From Bifidobacterium cuniculi (GTDB lineage: Bacteria; Actinomycetota; Actinomycetes; Actinomycetales; Bifidobacteriaceae), in contig NZ_JGYV01000001.1 of assembly GCF_000741575.1 (NCBI RefSeq), positions 620,001 to 684,000 of the forward strand: DNA of 64,000 bases, written 5' to 3'. A program made the position numbers and the translations under genes. Of this stretch, positions 1-7,936 are shown one piece after another; the first letter of the stretch is position 1; each line of letters begins with the position of its first letter. The notes under the pieces are model-generated. The model had not been told where the DNA came from and did no database searches. It saw nothing but the letters and a program-made list of their open reading frames with translations.

Positions 1-107
1 ACCGGGTCCAGGTCGGGCAGGCCACGCAACCCCATGTCGGGTTTGTTGTCGTACTGGCCGCCCGCACTGTTCGGCGCTCCTTTGGGTTTGCGGTACTGGT
101 TGCTCAT
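1..107 (-). CDS. 5' end of a leftward gene with a GxPxxxGGQ[FY]-type N-terminus (partial)
   Basis: Only the first 35 or so codons are inside the window. The product starts MSNQYRKPKGAPNSAGGQYD and continues through a Pro/Gly-rich segment. ATG at 107 is preferred over 110 because the AAGGAG-type site at 114-119 is then about 6 nt away. The short RxPxGxPxxxGGQ[FY] pattern is recognisable from many actinobacterial mobile-element proteins, where it forms a conserved N-terminal tag of otherwise unrelated proteins. The function of this gene cannot be told from the fragment. Confidence 0.5.
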   Translation of the reverse strand, partial: MSNQYRKPKGAPNSAGGQYDNKPDMGLRGLPDLDP

Positions 108-326
108 CATTCGCTCCTTCACGCTGCCACGAATCAACCCCTATTGCCGTATGGGGCTCACAGCCAGCTATGCCGCCACCCACCACACACAACGGGGGAG
201 GAGGGGCAACTAGGGAAAACCGAAACAATGCAAAAAACTATTCACCCACCAGGGTGCGGGAATTACCATCAACGCGCACCACAACCCGGTACGCACCCCA
301 AAGGCACGCTTCAACGGCCACAGGGC

Positions 327-625
327 ACTCTTCACCGACGCAGCGATGTCGGTGAAGAGTGCTCAACCTTACTGCCGATTGGTGTTAGGGGCTTCGAAAA
401 CAAGTATCTTCACCGACGCAGTGGGTTCATAAAGGAACCCTTGGAATCGGCTCCCCTATAGAAAGACCTTAAAAGTCGGTGCGTCACCGAAGAAACTTCA
501 TAAAACCCTTACGGTAGTAGGGCTGGGAGCCTTCACCGACTTTGCAATGTCGGTGAAGAAACTTATGTTTCTTCGGTGACTTATGTCAGAAGTCAGTGAA
601 GAAACCTGCATGTCGGTGAAGAAAC
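327..625. repeat. Cluster of TTCACCGAC / GTCGGTGAA repeats and hairpins
   Basis: This AT-richer intergenic stretch carries about nine copies or near-copies of the 9-mer TTCACCGAC or its complement. A perfect 13-bp inverted repeat (327-339 with 348-360, 8-nt loop) and a 10-bp one (531-540 with 549-558, 8-nt loop) are formed by them. Several copies extend to GTCGGTGAAGAAAC (549-562, 612-625; a one-mismatch copy from 592), and GTCACCGAAGAAAC lies at 484-497. No convincing gene is seen between 108 and about 930. The repeats could be protein-binding sites or remnants of an interspersed repeat. Confidence 0.55.
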
Positions 626-934
626 CCATGATGTCACTGCGTCCACAATCCAGCCGGAAACACAAAAGAACTGCATTAAAAAGTTATTGTTTCGCCAGAT
701 TCGAAGAAAAACCTTTCCCACCGCAGCGTACCCAACCATACACCTCTGATACATAAGGGGAACATCATGAGCCAGCCATACAACCATAGCAGTGCTGAAC
801 TGTTGATTTGACCTGTACCGCCTCGCCTGACTTGCCAGACACAATACGAACCGAATGATCGCCACAGACGCTGGAAGACCGGCACCAACGCGGATAGGCT
901 GCATTGCTTTGCGCTTTGTTCGGCATTGTCGTTT

Positions 935-958
935 ATCCTTGGGTTGCAAGGATTGACA
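935..958 (+). promoter_or_regulatory. Candidate operator-promoter upstream of the R-M gene
   Basis: A perfect 7-bp inverted repeat, ATCCTTG-ggttg-CAAGGAT (935-953), directly abuts and overlaps a consensus -35 hexamer TTGACA (953-958). No strong -10 is obvious at 17 bp, so the promoter call is tentative. An operator next to a restriction-modification gene would fit autoregulation, but this is inference. Confidence 0.3.
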
Positions 959-1084
959 CCCCGTGTTTTTCATCGCAAGATATGTGAAGCGAAGAAGCAC
1001 GAATATATCGAGCAGAACATGGCAGCCGGCTCACGCCGCCATGACAGCACATGACAGGGAACAATGAGGGAAGGTGAACAGCTG

Positions 1085-2497
1085 ATGGCGAAGAAGGAAC
1101 CCAAGACCGATCTGTGGGTAGCCGACCAGCTCAAGGACTGCGGGATTCGTTTCGATGCGCAGGGAAGCGACGTGAAAGAGATCGATGAAGCACTCAAAAC
1201 CGCATCAAAACGTGGAACCGGCCGTGTAGGATACCCCGAATACACTGCCGTCATCGGAGATTTCGTCATTGTCATTGAAGATAAAGCCTCAATAGATCGG
1301 CAAATCAAGATGACCGACTCGGGGATCCTTGACACAAGTGTGAACGCGGTGATGGATTACGCCGTAAATGGTGCCTACTTCTACGCTAAGCACATTGCAC
1401 AGCACACACCGTTCAAAAAGGTGTTCGCCATCGGGGTGTCCGGAGATGAGAAGCACCATGTGATTACGCCGGTATGGGTGGATGATCGCGAGGGCTACAA
1501 GATGCTACCCGATATCGAATCATTCATATCGTTCTCCAAGCAGAATATCGGTGAATACTACACTCGTTATGTACTGAATGAAGCAACCGATGTCGAGAAG
1601 ACCACAGAGCAGATCCTCAAGGATGCGGCCCAGCTGCATGAATATCTACGTACCTATGGCACGTTGAAGGATCAAGACAAGCCTTTGGTGGTCGCCGGCA
1701 TCCTTCTGGCGTTGGATGAGATAGAGTTCGGCGGGTTCTCCCTTGGCTCGCTGACAGGTGACCAAGTGGACGGCAACCGCGACGGCGACAAACTGATGAA
1801 TGCGATCAGAACACGCCTGACCCGTTCCAATGTGGGCCCGGATGCGAAAAAGGATAAACTGCTGGCGGAGTTTTCCATCCTGCAAACCAGTTTCCGTCTT
1901 AACGAAGTGAACGATACACTGGCGAAAACGCCGTTGAAATTCTATACGGAATTCCTGTATGAGCACGTATTCCGCAATATCAAATACCAGAAAACCAGTG
2001 AGGATTTCATCGGCCGTTTCTACGGCGAGTTCATGAGTTATTCAGGCGGTGACGGCCAAACGCTGGGCATCATCCTCACCCCGCGGCACATTTGCGATCT
2101 GATGTGCGACTTAGTGGATGTCCAACCCAACGACACGGTGCTTGATCCGACATGTGGTACGGCAGGGTTCCTGATTGCCGCCATGCACCGGATGCTGACG
2201 GCTGCGGACACGGATGCGCAGAAACGGAACATCAAAAAGAAACAGTTGCACGGCTACGAGTTGCAAAGCAACATGTTCGCCGTCGCCGCCGCCAACATGA
2301 TCCTGCGCAAAGACGGCAACAGCAATCTGGAGTGCTGCGACTTCCTGAAGATGAACCCGGCTCAGGTACAGCTGAAGGGCGCAACCGTCGGTTTGATGAG
2401 GGACCGCATTCCGTGTCGAATCGTTGCGACTGCGAGGCTTCGTGTCGTAGAAACGTTGGTATTCCAACGGTTTGCGTGGTGTATACGTGGTAGATAG
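1085..2497 (+). pseudogene. Single-chain restriction-modification protein (nuclease plus N6-adenine methylase), 3'-truncated
   Basis: The N-terminal ~150 residues contain a PD-(D/E)XK-like signature (GDFVIVIEDKAS), as in type I R / type IIG enzymes. It is followed by a helical region and an HsdM-type methylase domain with motif I VLDPTCGTAGFL. Relatives continue ...KGATVGLM-NPPY, with the catalytic motif IV. Here the reading frame leaves the family after KGATVGLM (about 2400) and runs through about 30 unrelated codons to a stop. The methylase therefore lacks its active-site motif and everything downstream. ATG 1085 has a GAAGG site 10 nt upstream; ATG 1064 is an alternative. The phage integrase begins at 2569, so prophage integration is the likely cause. 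The missing 3' half is not elsewhere in this window. Confidence 0.8.
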
Positions 2498-2560
2498 CAT
2501 GTATATGATGGTTATCTGGTAAGGGTGCCGTAAGGGTGCCATGTTTTTGAGGCAAGGAGA
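2395..2560. other. Probable attachment-site region left of the integrase
   Basis: Homology to the R-M gene stops near 2398-2402, marking the likely crossover. The ~165 bp between that point and the integrase contain a 6-bp inverted repeat with a 4-nt loop (2454-2459 with 2464-2469) and a perfect tandem 11-mer GTAAGGGTGCC (2519-2529 and 2530-2540). The tandem 11-mers resemble integrase arm-type sites. A matching second attachment site was not found in the window, so the core sequence cannot be defined. Confidence 0.45.
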
Positions 2561-2568
2561 CATTGGGA

Positions 2569-3879
2569 ATGGTGGAGAAGGCGAGGGCGCCGAAGGGTGC
2601 GCCACGGCCGAAGAAGATCGTGCGCAAACGTGTCGTGAAGCATCGGGACGGTACCGTATCCGAGCGGGAGGTGACCGTGTGGCGGCAGAAAGTAGTCGAG
2701 GGTGTCGTCGTGGAAGCCAAGACGCTGCGTGAAGTGTTGGCGAAGGCGTCCGGGAAGCGCAGGGAGTTGCAGGAGACGGGGCATGTTTCGGTGCGTGGCC
2801 GTAAGCCCGTGTTGCACAAGTATATTGAAATGTTCCTGGAGTTGAAGGAGAAGGAGCTGGCTCCGAAGACCATGGTGGGGTATAGGGTCATCTGCCGCCG
2901 TCTTGACGGTGCGTGCGGGCAGGATCGGGTGGATTCGTTTACGCCCATGACGCTTCGTCTTCTTTTGGAACGGTTGTGGGGGGAGAAGTCGTTTTCCACG
3001 CGGAAGCATGCGCAGCATATCATGTCGCAGATTTTCGGGTTGGCGGTGGATGATGGCGTAATCATGGTGAATCCCATGGCTGGTGTGAAGGTGAAGCAGC
3101 CTCGCGGGAGTCAGTCGGTGGATGCGCGGAGTGCGTTCAGCGTGCCGGAGTTGAAGATGATGCTCATGGTGTCGGCGCGGTGGCCGTTGGACAAGGCGGC
3201 GCGTATGTGGTTCAGGATTTTTACGGGTGCTCGACAGGGTGAGATTCTTGGTGCCGTGGCGGAGGATTTGCATTTGGATGCGCCTGTCCCGTATTACGAT
3301 TTGCGGTGGGCGTTGACTGAGGTCACGTGGCGGCATGGGTGCGGTTCCATGGGTGAGGATGGTCGTTGGGCGTGTGGGCGCAAGCGGGGTGGTTCTTGTC
3401 CTGATCGTCGGCATGGTATTCCTCGTGGCTTCGTGTGCCGTGAATTGGAGGGGCGGTGGATGTTGAAGTTGCCTAAGAGCTACAAGCCGCGCACGGTGCC
3501 GTTGGTGCCTGAATTGGTGGAAGTCATGCGTCGGTATTTGGATTATGTGGCTGCGTGGCCGAATCCGCATGGGTTGCTGTTTCGTCATGAGGATGGGTCG
3601 TTGGTGACGGGCAAGGAGGATACTGCGGATTTCAAGGAGTTGCTGGTGGAGTGCGGCATGGACCCTGAAGAGCATCAGGGCCATGAGACGCGGCATAGTG
3701 CGGTGACCATTCTTCGTAAGGCTCATGCGGATACGAAGACGATCATGGAGGTGATTGGTCATTCGTCGCTGGCGGTGGACGACCTGTACATGCATGTGGA
3801 TGATGAGCAGAAGAGCGAGGCGATGAACGTGTTGGGTGACGTGTTGAGCGTGCCGAAGGGACTGCTGCCCGGAGAGTGA
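2569..3879 (+). CDS. int: Phage tyrosine integrase
   Basis: A 436-residue tyrosine recombinase with basic N-terminus, SAM-like core-binding domain (about 75-170) and C-terminal catalytic domain. The catalytic residues are visible: R222 (TGARQGE), H372 and R375 (HETRH), H398 (GHSS) and Y407 (DDLYMHV). Between the first arginine and the HxxR box lies an insertion with four cysteines (GCG, ACG, SCP, VCR), possibly a zinc-binding loop. ATG 2569 sits 8 nt after AAGGAGA; a TTG at 2563 is too close. It directs integration, probably into the upstream R-M gene. It is the first gene of the phage region and is read towards it. Confidence 0.92.
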   Translation: MVEKARAPKGAPRPKKIVRKRVVKHRDGTVSEREVTVWRQKVVEGVVVEAKTLREVLAKASGKRRELQETGHVSVRGRKPVLHKYIEMFLELKEKELAPKTMVGYRVICRRLDGACGQDRVDSFTPMTLRLLLERLWGEKSFSTRKHAQHIMSQIFGLAVDDGVIMVNPMAGVKVKQPRGSQSVDARSAFSVPELKMMLMVSARWPLDKAARMWFRIFTGARQGEILGAVAEDLHLDAPVPYYDLRWALTEVTWRHGCGSMGEDGRWACGRKRGGSCPDRRHGIPRGFVCRELEGRWMLKLPKSYKPRTVPLVPELVEVMRRYLDYVAAWPNPHGLLFRHEDGSLVTGKEDTADFKELLVECGMDPEEHQGHETRHSAVTILRKAHADTKTIMEVIGHSSLAVDDLYMHVDDEQKSEAMNVLGDVLSVPKGLLPGE

Positions 3880-3987
3880 GAGTCAGGGATGTTTTTGTCT
3901 TTTTTGCGCCTTGGCGCTATCTGTAAAAACTGTAATCTGTATATATATCTGTAAGGCCAGTTCACAGAAACAACCATATGGATAGTT

Positions 3988-4016
3988 TTGCAGTACAGGT
4001 AAAAATGGTGTATAGT
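3988..4016 (+). promoter_or_regulatory. Sigma70-like promoter for the rightward phage operon
   Basis: TTGCAG (3988-3993), 17-bp spacer, TATAGT (4011-4016), about 130 bp before the first gene of the next operon. The 3880-4146 gap otherwise holds no gene. Confidence 0.5.
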
Positions 4017-4146
4017 GCTAGTAGACAACTGAACGGCACAAAAGAAAAATCCCCGCGCGGCTAGGGCCGGAAAACCAAAACCGCAACGGGGAACCCGAGA
4101 GCAAAGCCCTCATAAGCCATCTTAGCGGAAGGCATGGAGGGCGGAA

Positions 4147-4734
4147 ATGGAAACCCGAATGGGCAAGAACAACGTCGAGGCAGTGTTCACCAAGGCATCG
4201 GAAGGCTACCTCATGCGCACCACAAAGAACAAGAAAGGCGTCGAAATCTTCACCTTGGACAATGTCGCCGTGACCATCCTCACCCTCATGGCAAACGAAT
4301 CCTACGACTGGCCTCCCACCCAGAAGCAGGTAGCCGAACACGTCCCATGCCGCGCCTACGAGCGGGGACTGGATTACATAGCCGACATGATGGGATACGG
4401 CAACGCACTCACTGCACAGGAAGTCCAGGACCTCGACCTCGTGCAGGTCCAGGACCTCATGCAGCGCAAGCATGATGATGGTGTCACCTACATCTCCAAG
4501 ATCATCACCAAGCTGGTCAACGCGGGATTGGTCGAAGTGGTCCGTGAAGCCCGCTCCAAGTCCAGCGACAACAAGTATGCCGCCTATCTGCTGCTCATAG
4601 GCGACGACGTGGAAAACGAGAAGGTGCGCCAATGGTGGGCCGACTGCGTAGACGCCGGATGGGGCAGACGACGCCGACCGAAACGCCCCAACATCGTGGA
4701 CCCATACGCCAACCAAGAGGAGAAACAGTCATGA
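4147..4734 (+). CDS. Phage protein of unknown function
   Basis: A 195-residue protein, not recognised. The middle part reads like a winged-helix regulator or replisome accessory protein (LDNVAVTILTLM..., then ISKIITKLVNAGLVEVV), with a strongly basic stretch (GRRRRPKR) and a short acidic tail near the C-terminus. An alternative start is ATG 4159. Its stop overlaps the next start (ATGA), so the two genes are probably translated together from the promoter at 3988. Confidence 0.7.
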   Translation: METRMGKNNVEAVFTKASEGYLMRTTKNKKGVEIFTLDNVAVTILTLMANESYDWPPTQKQVAEHVPCRAYERGLDYIADMMGYGNALTAQEVQDLDLVQVQDLMQRKHDDGVTYISKIITKLVNAGLVEVVREARSKSSDNKYAAYLLLIGDDVENEKVRQWWADCVDAGWGRRRRPKRPNIVDPYANQEEKQS

Positions 4735-5264
4735 GCATGGTTGAACTCAGCTGGGACATCAAAAGCGAATACCTCGTGACCGAGCTTATGCAAGGCGCTT
4801 GGCGCGCCCAGCAGAATGGCCACGACTCGCCGGAAGCATACGAGTATGTGTGCCAACGCTACGACATTGAAACGGTGATAGCGCACATGCAACTGTTGGC
4901 TGACGAAGGCTATTGCGAAGGCGTCCTCGCCTACCGTTGGGGTGAAGAGAAACCGTTGGGCAAACTGTCGCAGTCGGCCTGCAACGACTACATGATCATG
5001 AGGTTTGTTCACATGGGCCCCCTGACTCCCATGGGGGTGAAGTATGCCGCCCGGCACAAGGAACTTCAGGTAATGGACCTCGACGTGCAGCACTTCATCC
5101 CCTTCCCCTCCGCGCCGATTGTCGAACGGTTGAAGAACCTGTATGAGACGGACCAGGAGGAAGCCCACATAACTGCTGACGGTATCCTCTGCGAAATGCT
5201 GGACCGTCTCGGGTACAGTGACGTAGTGGATGCCTACGATGGTGTCCCGAAATGGTACGCATAG
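4731..5264 (+). CDS. Phage protein, distantly DUF2513-like
   Basis: A 177-residue protein preceded by AGAGGAG. It contains segments such as VIAHMQLLADEGYCEG and MGPLTPMGVKYAA. These recall the helix / two-strand wing arrangement of the DUF2513 protein encoded next door, so the two may be diverged paralogues. No catalytic motif is visible. It is coupled to the upstream gene by ATGA. Confidence 0.65.
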   Translation: MSMVELSWDIKSEYLVTELMQGAWRAQQNGHDSPEAYEYVCQRYDIETVIAHMQLLADEGYCEGVLAYRWGEEKPLGKLSQSACNDYMIMRFVHMGPLTPMGVKYAARHKELQVMDLDVQHFIPFPSAPIVERLKNLYETDQEEAHITADGILCEMLDRLGYSDVVDAYDGVPKWYA

Positions 5265-5273
5265 GAGGCTGCC

Positions 5274-5648
5274 ATGTGTCGTGATTGGGATTTGATTCGT
5301 CGCATGCTGCTCGCCGTGCAGGGAACCGCCATGAGCGAGGAGACCGCATACTATGGGACGGCGATCAACGCGGCCCGGTTCGTGGATGCCGCCCATGACT
5401 GGGACACGGTGGCATACAACGTGGACTTGATGCAGCAGGGCGGTCTTGCGGAGGGGATTGTGGTGCGAACCCATTTCGGTGAGGCCGTCGCCATGCATGT
5501 CGGACCGTTGCTGTGGGAAGGCCTGAATTTCCTGGACTTGTTCACGCCCGCCCCGGTATGGGAGAACGTGAAACGGCGTCTTGACCGCGTGGACGGCCAC
5601 GCACCATATGAGACGCTGATGGAGTGGGGGCGGCATGCCGCGACCTAA
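5274..5648 (+). CDS. DUF2513-family phage protein
   Basis: A 124-residue protein with the DUF2513 pattern: RDWDLIRRMLL at the N-terminus, YNVDLMQQGGLAEG in the middle, then LLWEGLNFLDLF and W-x-x-V-K. This family is widespread in prophages and of unknown biochemical role; the fold is winged-helix-like. Start ATG 5274 has AGGAGG 5-6 nt upstream. It lies 9 nt after the preceding gene, in the same operon. Confidence 0.75.
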   Translation: MCRDWDLIRRMLLAVQGTAMSEETAYYGTAINAARFVDAAHDWDTVAYNVDLMQQGGLAEGIVVRTHFGEAVAMHVGPLLWEGLNFLDLFTPAPVWENVKRRLDRVDGHAPYETLMEWGRHAAT

Positions 5649-5711
5649 TATTGGCAACCCCAAGGGAGTTGCCTACCCCCGAGTTCGTGGAATTGCCTGA
5701 TGGAGGAGACT

Positions 5712-6326
5712 ATGAGCCGAACTGGTGACGCGACGGTAGCGTGCCTGCTGCCCGTGACCGATGTGAACCGTATCGTGGTGTCCGCGTGCGGGTATGCTAT
5801 CGGACGCATGTCGGCGATGGTGGGCATCGTCGCGGATGGTGTCGCGGAGAACCTACACGCCTTGACCCCGCATACGGTTTCTTCGATCATTCGCATGATT
5901 GACGAAGCGAAGGCACAGGACTGCTTGGGCTGGGATTGCGACGTGGAGGACTGGATGCGCCTACGCGCCCGTCTGACCGCCTATGAGCCGTCCCCTGAAC
6001 CCGTGGAGCACACTACGCTGCACGGGTGGGCGTTGCCGCAGTTCCTGGGCGCCGCATGGCGTTGCGAAGCGGAACAGCTGCAATTGCAGGATGCCGCATG
6101 GTTCTGGACACACTTGGCCGAACAGATACCCGAACTCATCCTACACTCCTCCTTCACGATCTGCACCATACGTGACATGCTGTCGGACCACATGATTCCC
6201 ACCGGCCTGCCCGTACCACCGCGCGAAAGCATCCCGAACCGGTGGGACGACGACCAGGACGACACGTGGACCGACTTCTACCTAGCCTTGTACGACGCCT
6301 ACATGAAGGACGAATACGGACATTAA
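5712..6326 (+). CDS. Phage protein of unknown function
   Basis: A 204-residue acidic protein, not recognised. ATG 5712 follows GGAGGAG; the upstream ATG 5700 has no ribosome site. The last gene of this operon, it is followed directly by a strong terminator. The C-terminus is rich in Asp, Trp and Tyr (RWDDDQDDTWTDFY). Confidence 0.65.
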   Translation: MSRTGDATVACLLPVTDVNRIVVSACGYAIGRMSAMVGIVADGVAENLHALTPHTVSSIIRMIDEAKAQDCLGWDCDVEDWMRLRARLTAYEPSPEPVEHTTLHGWALPQFLGAAWRCEAEQLQLQDAAWFWTHLAEQIPELILHSSFTICTIRDMLSDHMIPTGLPVPPRESIPNRWDDDQDDTWTDFYLALYDAYMKDEYGH

Positions 6327-6330
6327 AGCG

Positions 6331-6369
6331 AAGGGCCCCACCCACCTTCCGGTGAGCGGGGCCCTTTTT
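6331..6369. terminator. Intrinsic terminator between convergent genes
   Basis: Stem AGGGCCCC / GGGGCCCT around 6332-6339 and 6358-6365, followed by a T-run. It closes the rightward 4147-6326 operon and also lies past the stop of the leftward 6381 gene. Confidence 0.8.
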
Positions 6370-6380
6370 GCGTTGCGGCT

Positions 6381-6686
6381 CTAGTCGGTGATTTGCGCCG
6401 GCGCACTGTACGAACTGTAGTAGTTGTACTTGTAGGATGAATCATCCTTCTTCGACTCGCTGGACAGGCCAACACCCACACAGATGGCGCCCACGAACAC
6501 GAACGCGACGATCGCCACCACGTACGGCGTCAAGTCCCCAGCCTTCTTGTCCTTCTCCGTCTGCGCAACCTTGTTTGATCGAATCACGTCACGCTGCCCG
6601 TCACGGACCGCTACACGGATGATGACATACAACAGGATGAACCCGCCAACAGTGCCCAACAGTAGGCCGATATATACGCCTGCCAT
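6381..6686 (-). CDS. Small two-TM membrane protein in the immunity operon
   Basis: A 101-residue protein with a transmembrane segment at about residues 2-23 (VYIGLLLGTVGGFILLYVII), a basic cytoplasmic loop and a second segment (YVVAIVAFVFVGAICVGVGL). It ends in a Ser/Tyr-rich tail. ATG 6686 has AGAAGGAGAAGG upstream. It lies downstream of repressor and ImmA-like genes, a usual position for lysogenic-conversion or superinfection-exclusion proteins. That role is inferred from location only. Confidence 0.65.
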   Translation of the reverse strand: MAGVYIGLLLGTVGGFILLYVIIRVAVRDGQRDVIRSNKVAQTEKDKKAGDLTPYVVAIVAFVFVGAICVGVGLSSESKKDDSSYKYNYYSSYSAPAQITD

Positions 6687-6702
6687 AGTTTTCCTTCTCC
6701 TT

Positions 6703-7182
6703 CTATTTGGTGCGCACGAGGGTTCGTGCGCGACAGATTTGCGGCAACACCAGACACTGGTAGTCACGGATTACTTCCTCGCACAAGCCAAGTTCGCGGG
6801 CGATGTTGTACGCGCTTCCGTCATACATGCATTCCGCCTGCGCATACCGTTTCGTATCCACGAGGGTACGTGCGGTCAGCATGCGCGCCTCCCGCTCCCT
6901 CCTGCGCCCATACGGCGGGCGGGAATCGTCATCATAAACCCAGTGGGCGAGCTCATGCACGAGAGTGCATTTCTTCAAATCGTACGGGAGAGCGCGCTCA
7001 ATAACTATCGTCTCCAGCGACGCATCATAAGCGCCATACAGTCCCCTGCGTAGCTTCCCGGAGCATACCACCAGTGACGGCGCTAAATCATACAAGGCCA
7101 TCCTCATGGGCCCGTAGTTCGGTGTTCCCGCTGTCACCAGGTCGAACACGGCACGCCTACCAGTCTTCAGACTCTGCCCCAT
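6703..7182 (-). CDS. ImmA/IrrE-family metallopeptidase
   Basis: A 159-residue protein with the zinc-protease signature HELAH (TLVHELAHWVYDDD). Members of this family cleave the adjacent XRE-type repressor to relieve immunity (ImmA/ImmR of ICEBs1 is the model). ATG 7182 is chosen because GAGGGGG is 6 nt upstream; the gene overlaps the end of the repressor gene by 26 nt. The neighbour relation supports an anti-repressor protease role. Confidence 0.8.
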   Translation of the reverse strand: MGQSLKTGRRAVFDLVTAGTPNYGPMRMALYDLAPSLVVCSGKLRRGLYGAYDASLETIVIERALPYDLKKCTLVHELAHWVYDDDSRPPYGRRREREARMLTARTLVDTKRYAQAECMYDGSAYNIARELGLCEEVIRDYQCLVLPQICRARTLVRTK

Positions 7183-7558
7183 CCGCATCCCCCTCAAATG
7201 CCGCAAGATCATAGTTTCCACTGTTCGCGCGCTGGAGAGCAAGCGCCGCACGCTCCTCAGGAGAGAGAGTGGACGGTTCGACCTCGCTGGTTTCGTCTTT
7301 TTGCGACGCAAGGTATTGGATTCTCTCCAATGTTTCCATTGGGTCTACGCCACAGATAGAGCATACCGTAAAAAATTCGCCGATTCGCATAGGCGCACGT
7401 TTCTTTTGCCGTATCCAGCGCATTCGTGAGTAACCGATGTCGCCGTTGGTTTCTCGGTCTACTTGCCGGTTGCTGACATGAGTCGCAGTCATTATCTGGT
7501 CGATCACATCAGCCGTGGCAACGTCGATGCTCGACCACCCTGTTGGTGTACTTGCCAT
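7157..7558 (-). CDS. Phage immunity repressor, ImmR-like
   Basis: A 133-residue protein. The N-terminal ~75 residues form a helix-turn-helix-like domain (VIDQIMTATHVSNRQVDRETNGDIGYSR, given here in two overlapping helices), and the C-terminal part is acidic. It is divergent from the Cro-like gene and followed by the ImmA-like protease, which identifies it as the lysogeny repressor. ATG 7558 has no ribosome-binding site, suggesting a leaderless mRNA. The intergenic operators lie at 7566-7637. Confidence 0.72.
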   Translation of the reverse strand: MASTPTGWSSIDVATADVIDQIMTATHVSNRQVDRETNGDIGYSRMRWIRQKKRAPMRIGEFFTVCSICGVDPMETLERIQYLASQKDETSEVEPSTLSPEERAALALQRANSGNYDLAAFEGDADGAESEDW

Positions 7559-7565
7559 AAAAGAA

Positions 7566-7637
7566 TGATACCAAACGACACGCCCATTTGACATCAATCG
7601 TGACCATGTGGCATCATAATAACTATGTTGATGCCAA
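7566..7637. promoter_or_regulatory. Operator array of the lysogeny switch
   Basis: Four 9-bp sites matching TGATGCCAA with at most one difference: 7566-7574 (+, TGATACCAA), 7588-7596 (-, TGATGTCAA), 7608-7616 (-, TGATGCCAC) and 7629-7637 (+, exact). Their centres are 22, 20 and 21 bp apart, i.e. two helical turns. They span the whole gap between the divergent repressor and Cro-like genes and overlap the Cro-like start. A TTGACA (588-593 of this block) lies within the second site. Confidence 0.6.
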
Positions 7638-7936
7638 GTGGACTCAGCCGTGAGGCGATGAAGAATCTACGCGATGCAGTAATGACTGCGCGCGTAAGCA
7701 AGACTGCTATCGCTGAGCGTGCTGGCGTAAACCGCAAAACTGTAACAAGGCTCCTACAAAAAGACGATGTGTCGATGGGAACGTATTTCGCCATCGCAAA
7801 AGCTGTAGGCGCCAATCCCATGGTTCTTCTGGGAGAAGCCAACCGGCAAGCAGACGCATTGATTGAAGAAAAGAAAAAGGACGCCGCTGCAACGGCGTCC
7901 AATACCCCAGGAAGTGAGGTCGTAACCCGTGATTGA
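7625..7936 (+). CDS. Cro-like helix-turn-helix regulator
   Basis: A 103-residue XRE-type protein with HTH VSKTAIAERAGVNRKTVTRL and a second helical region (GTYFAIAKAVGANPMVLLGE). The divergent arrangement with the repressor indicates the lytic-side regulator. No ribosome site precedes ATG 7625. Either it is leaderless or translation starts at ATG 7661 after GTGAGG. It overlaps the antirepressor start by 8 nt. Confidence 0.75.
   Translation: MLMPSGLSREAMKNLRDAVMTARVSKTAIAERAGVNRKTVTRLLQKDDVSMGTYFAIAKAVGANPMVLLGEANRQADALIEEKKKDAAATASNTPGSEVVTRD

Noticed and set aside
593..1000. Leftward open frame upstream of the R-M gene
   Set aside because: No ribosome site and no recognisable protein character; it runs through the repeat cluster.
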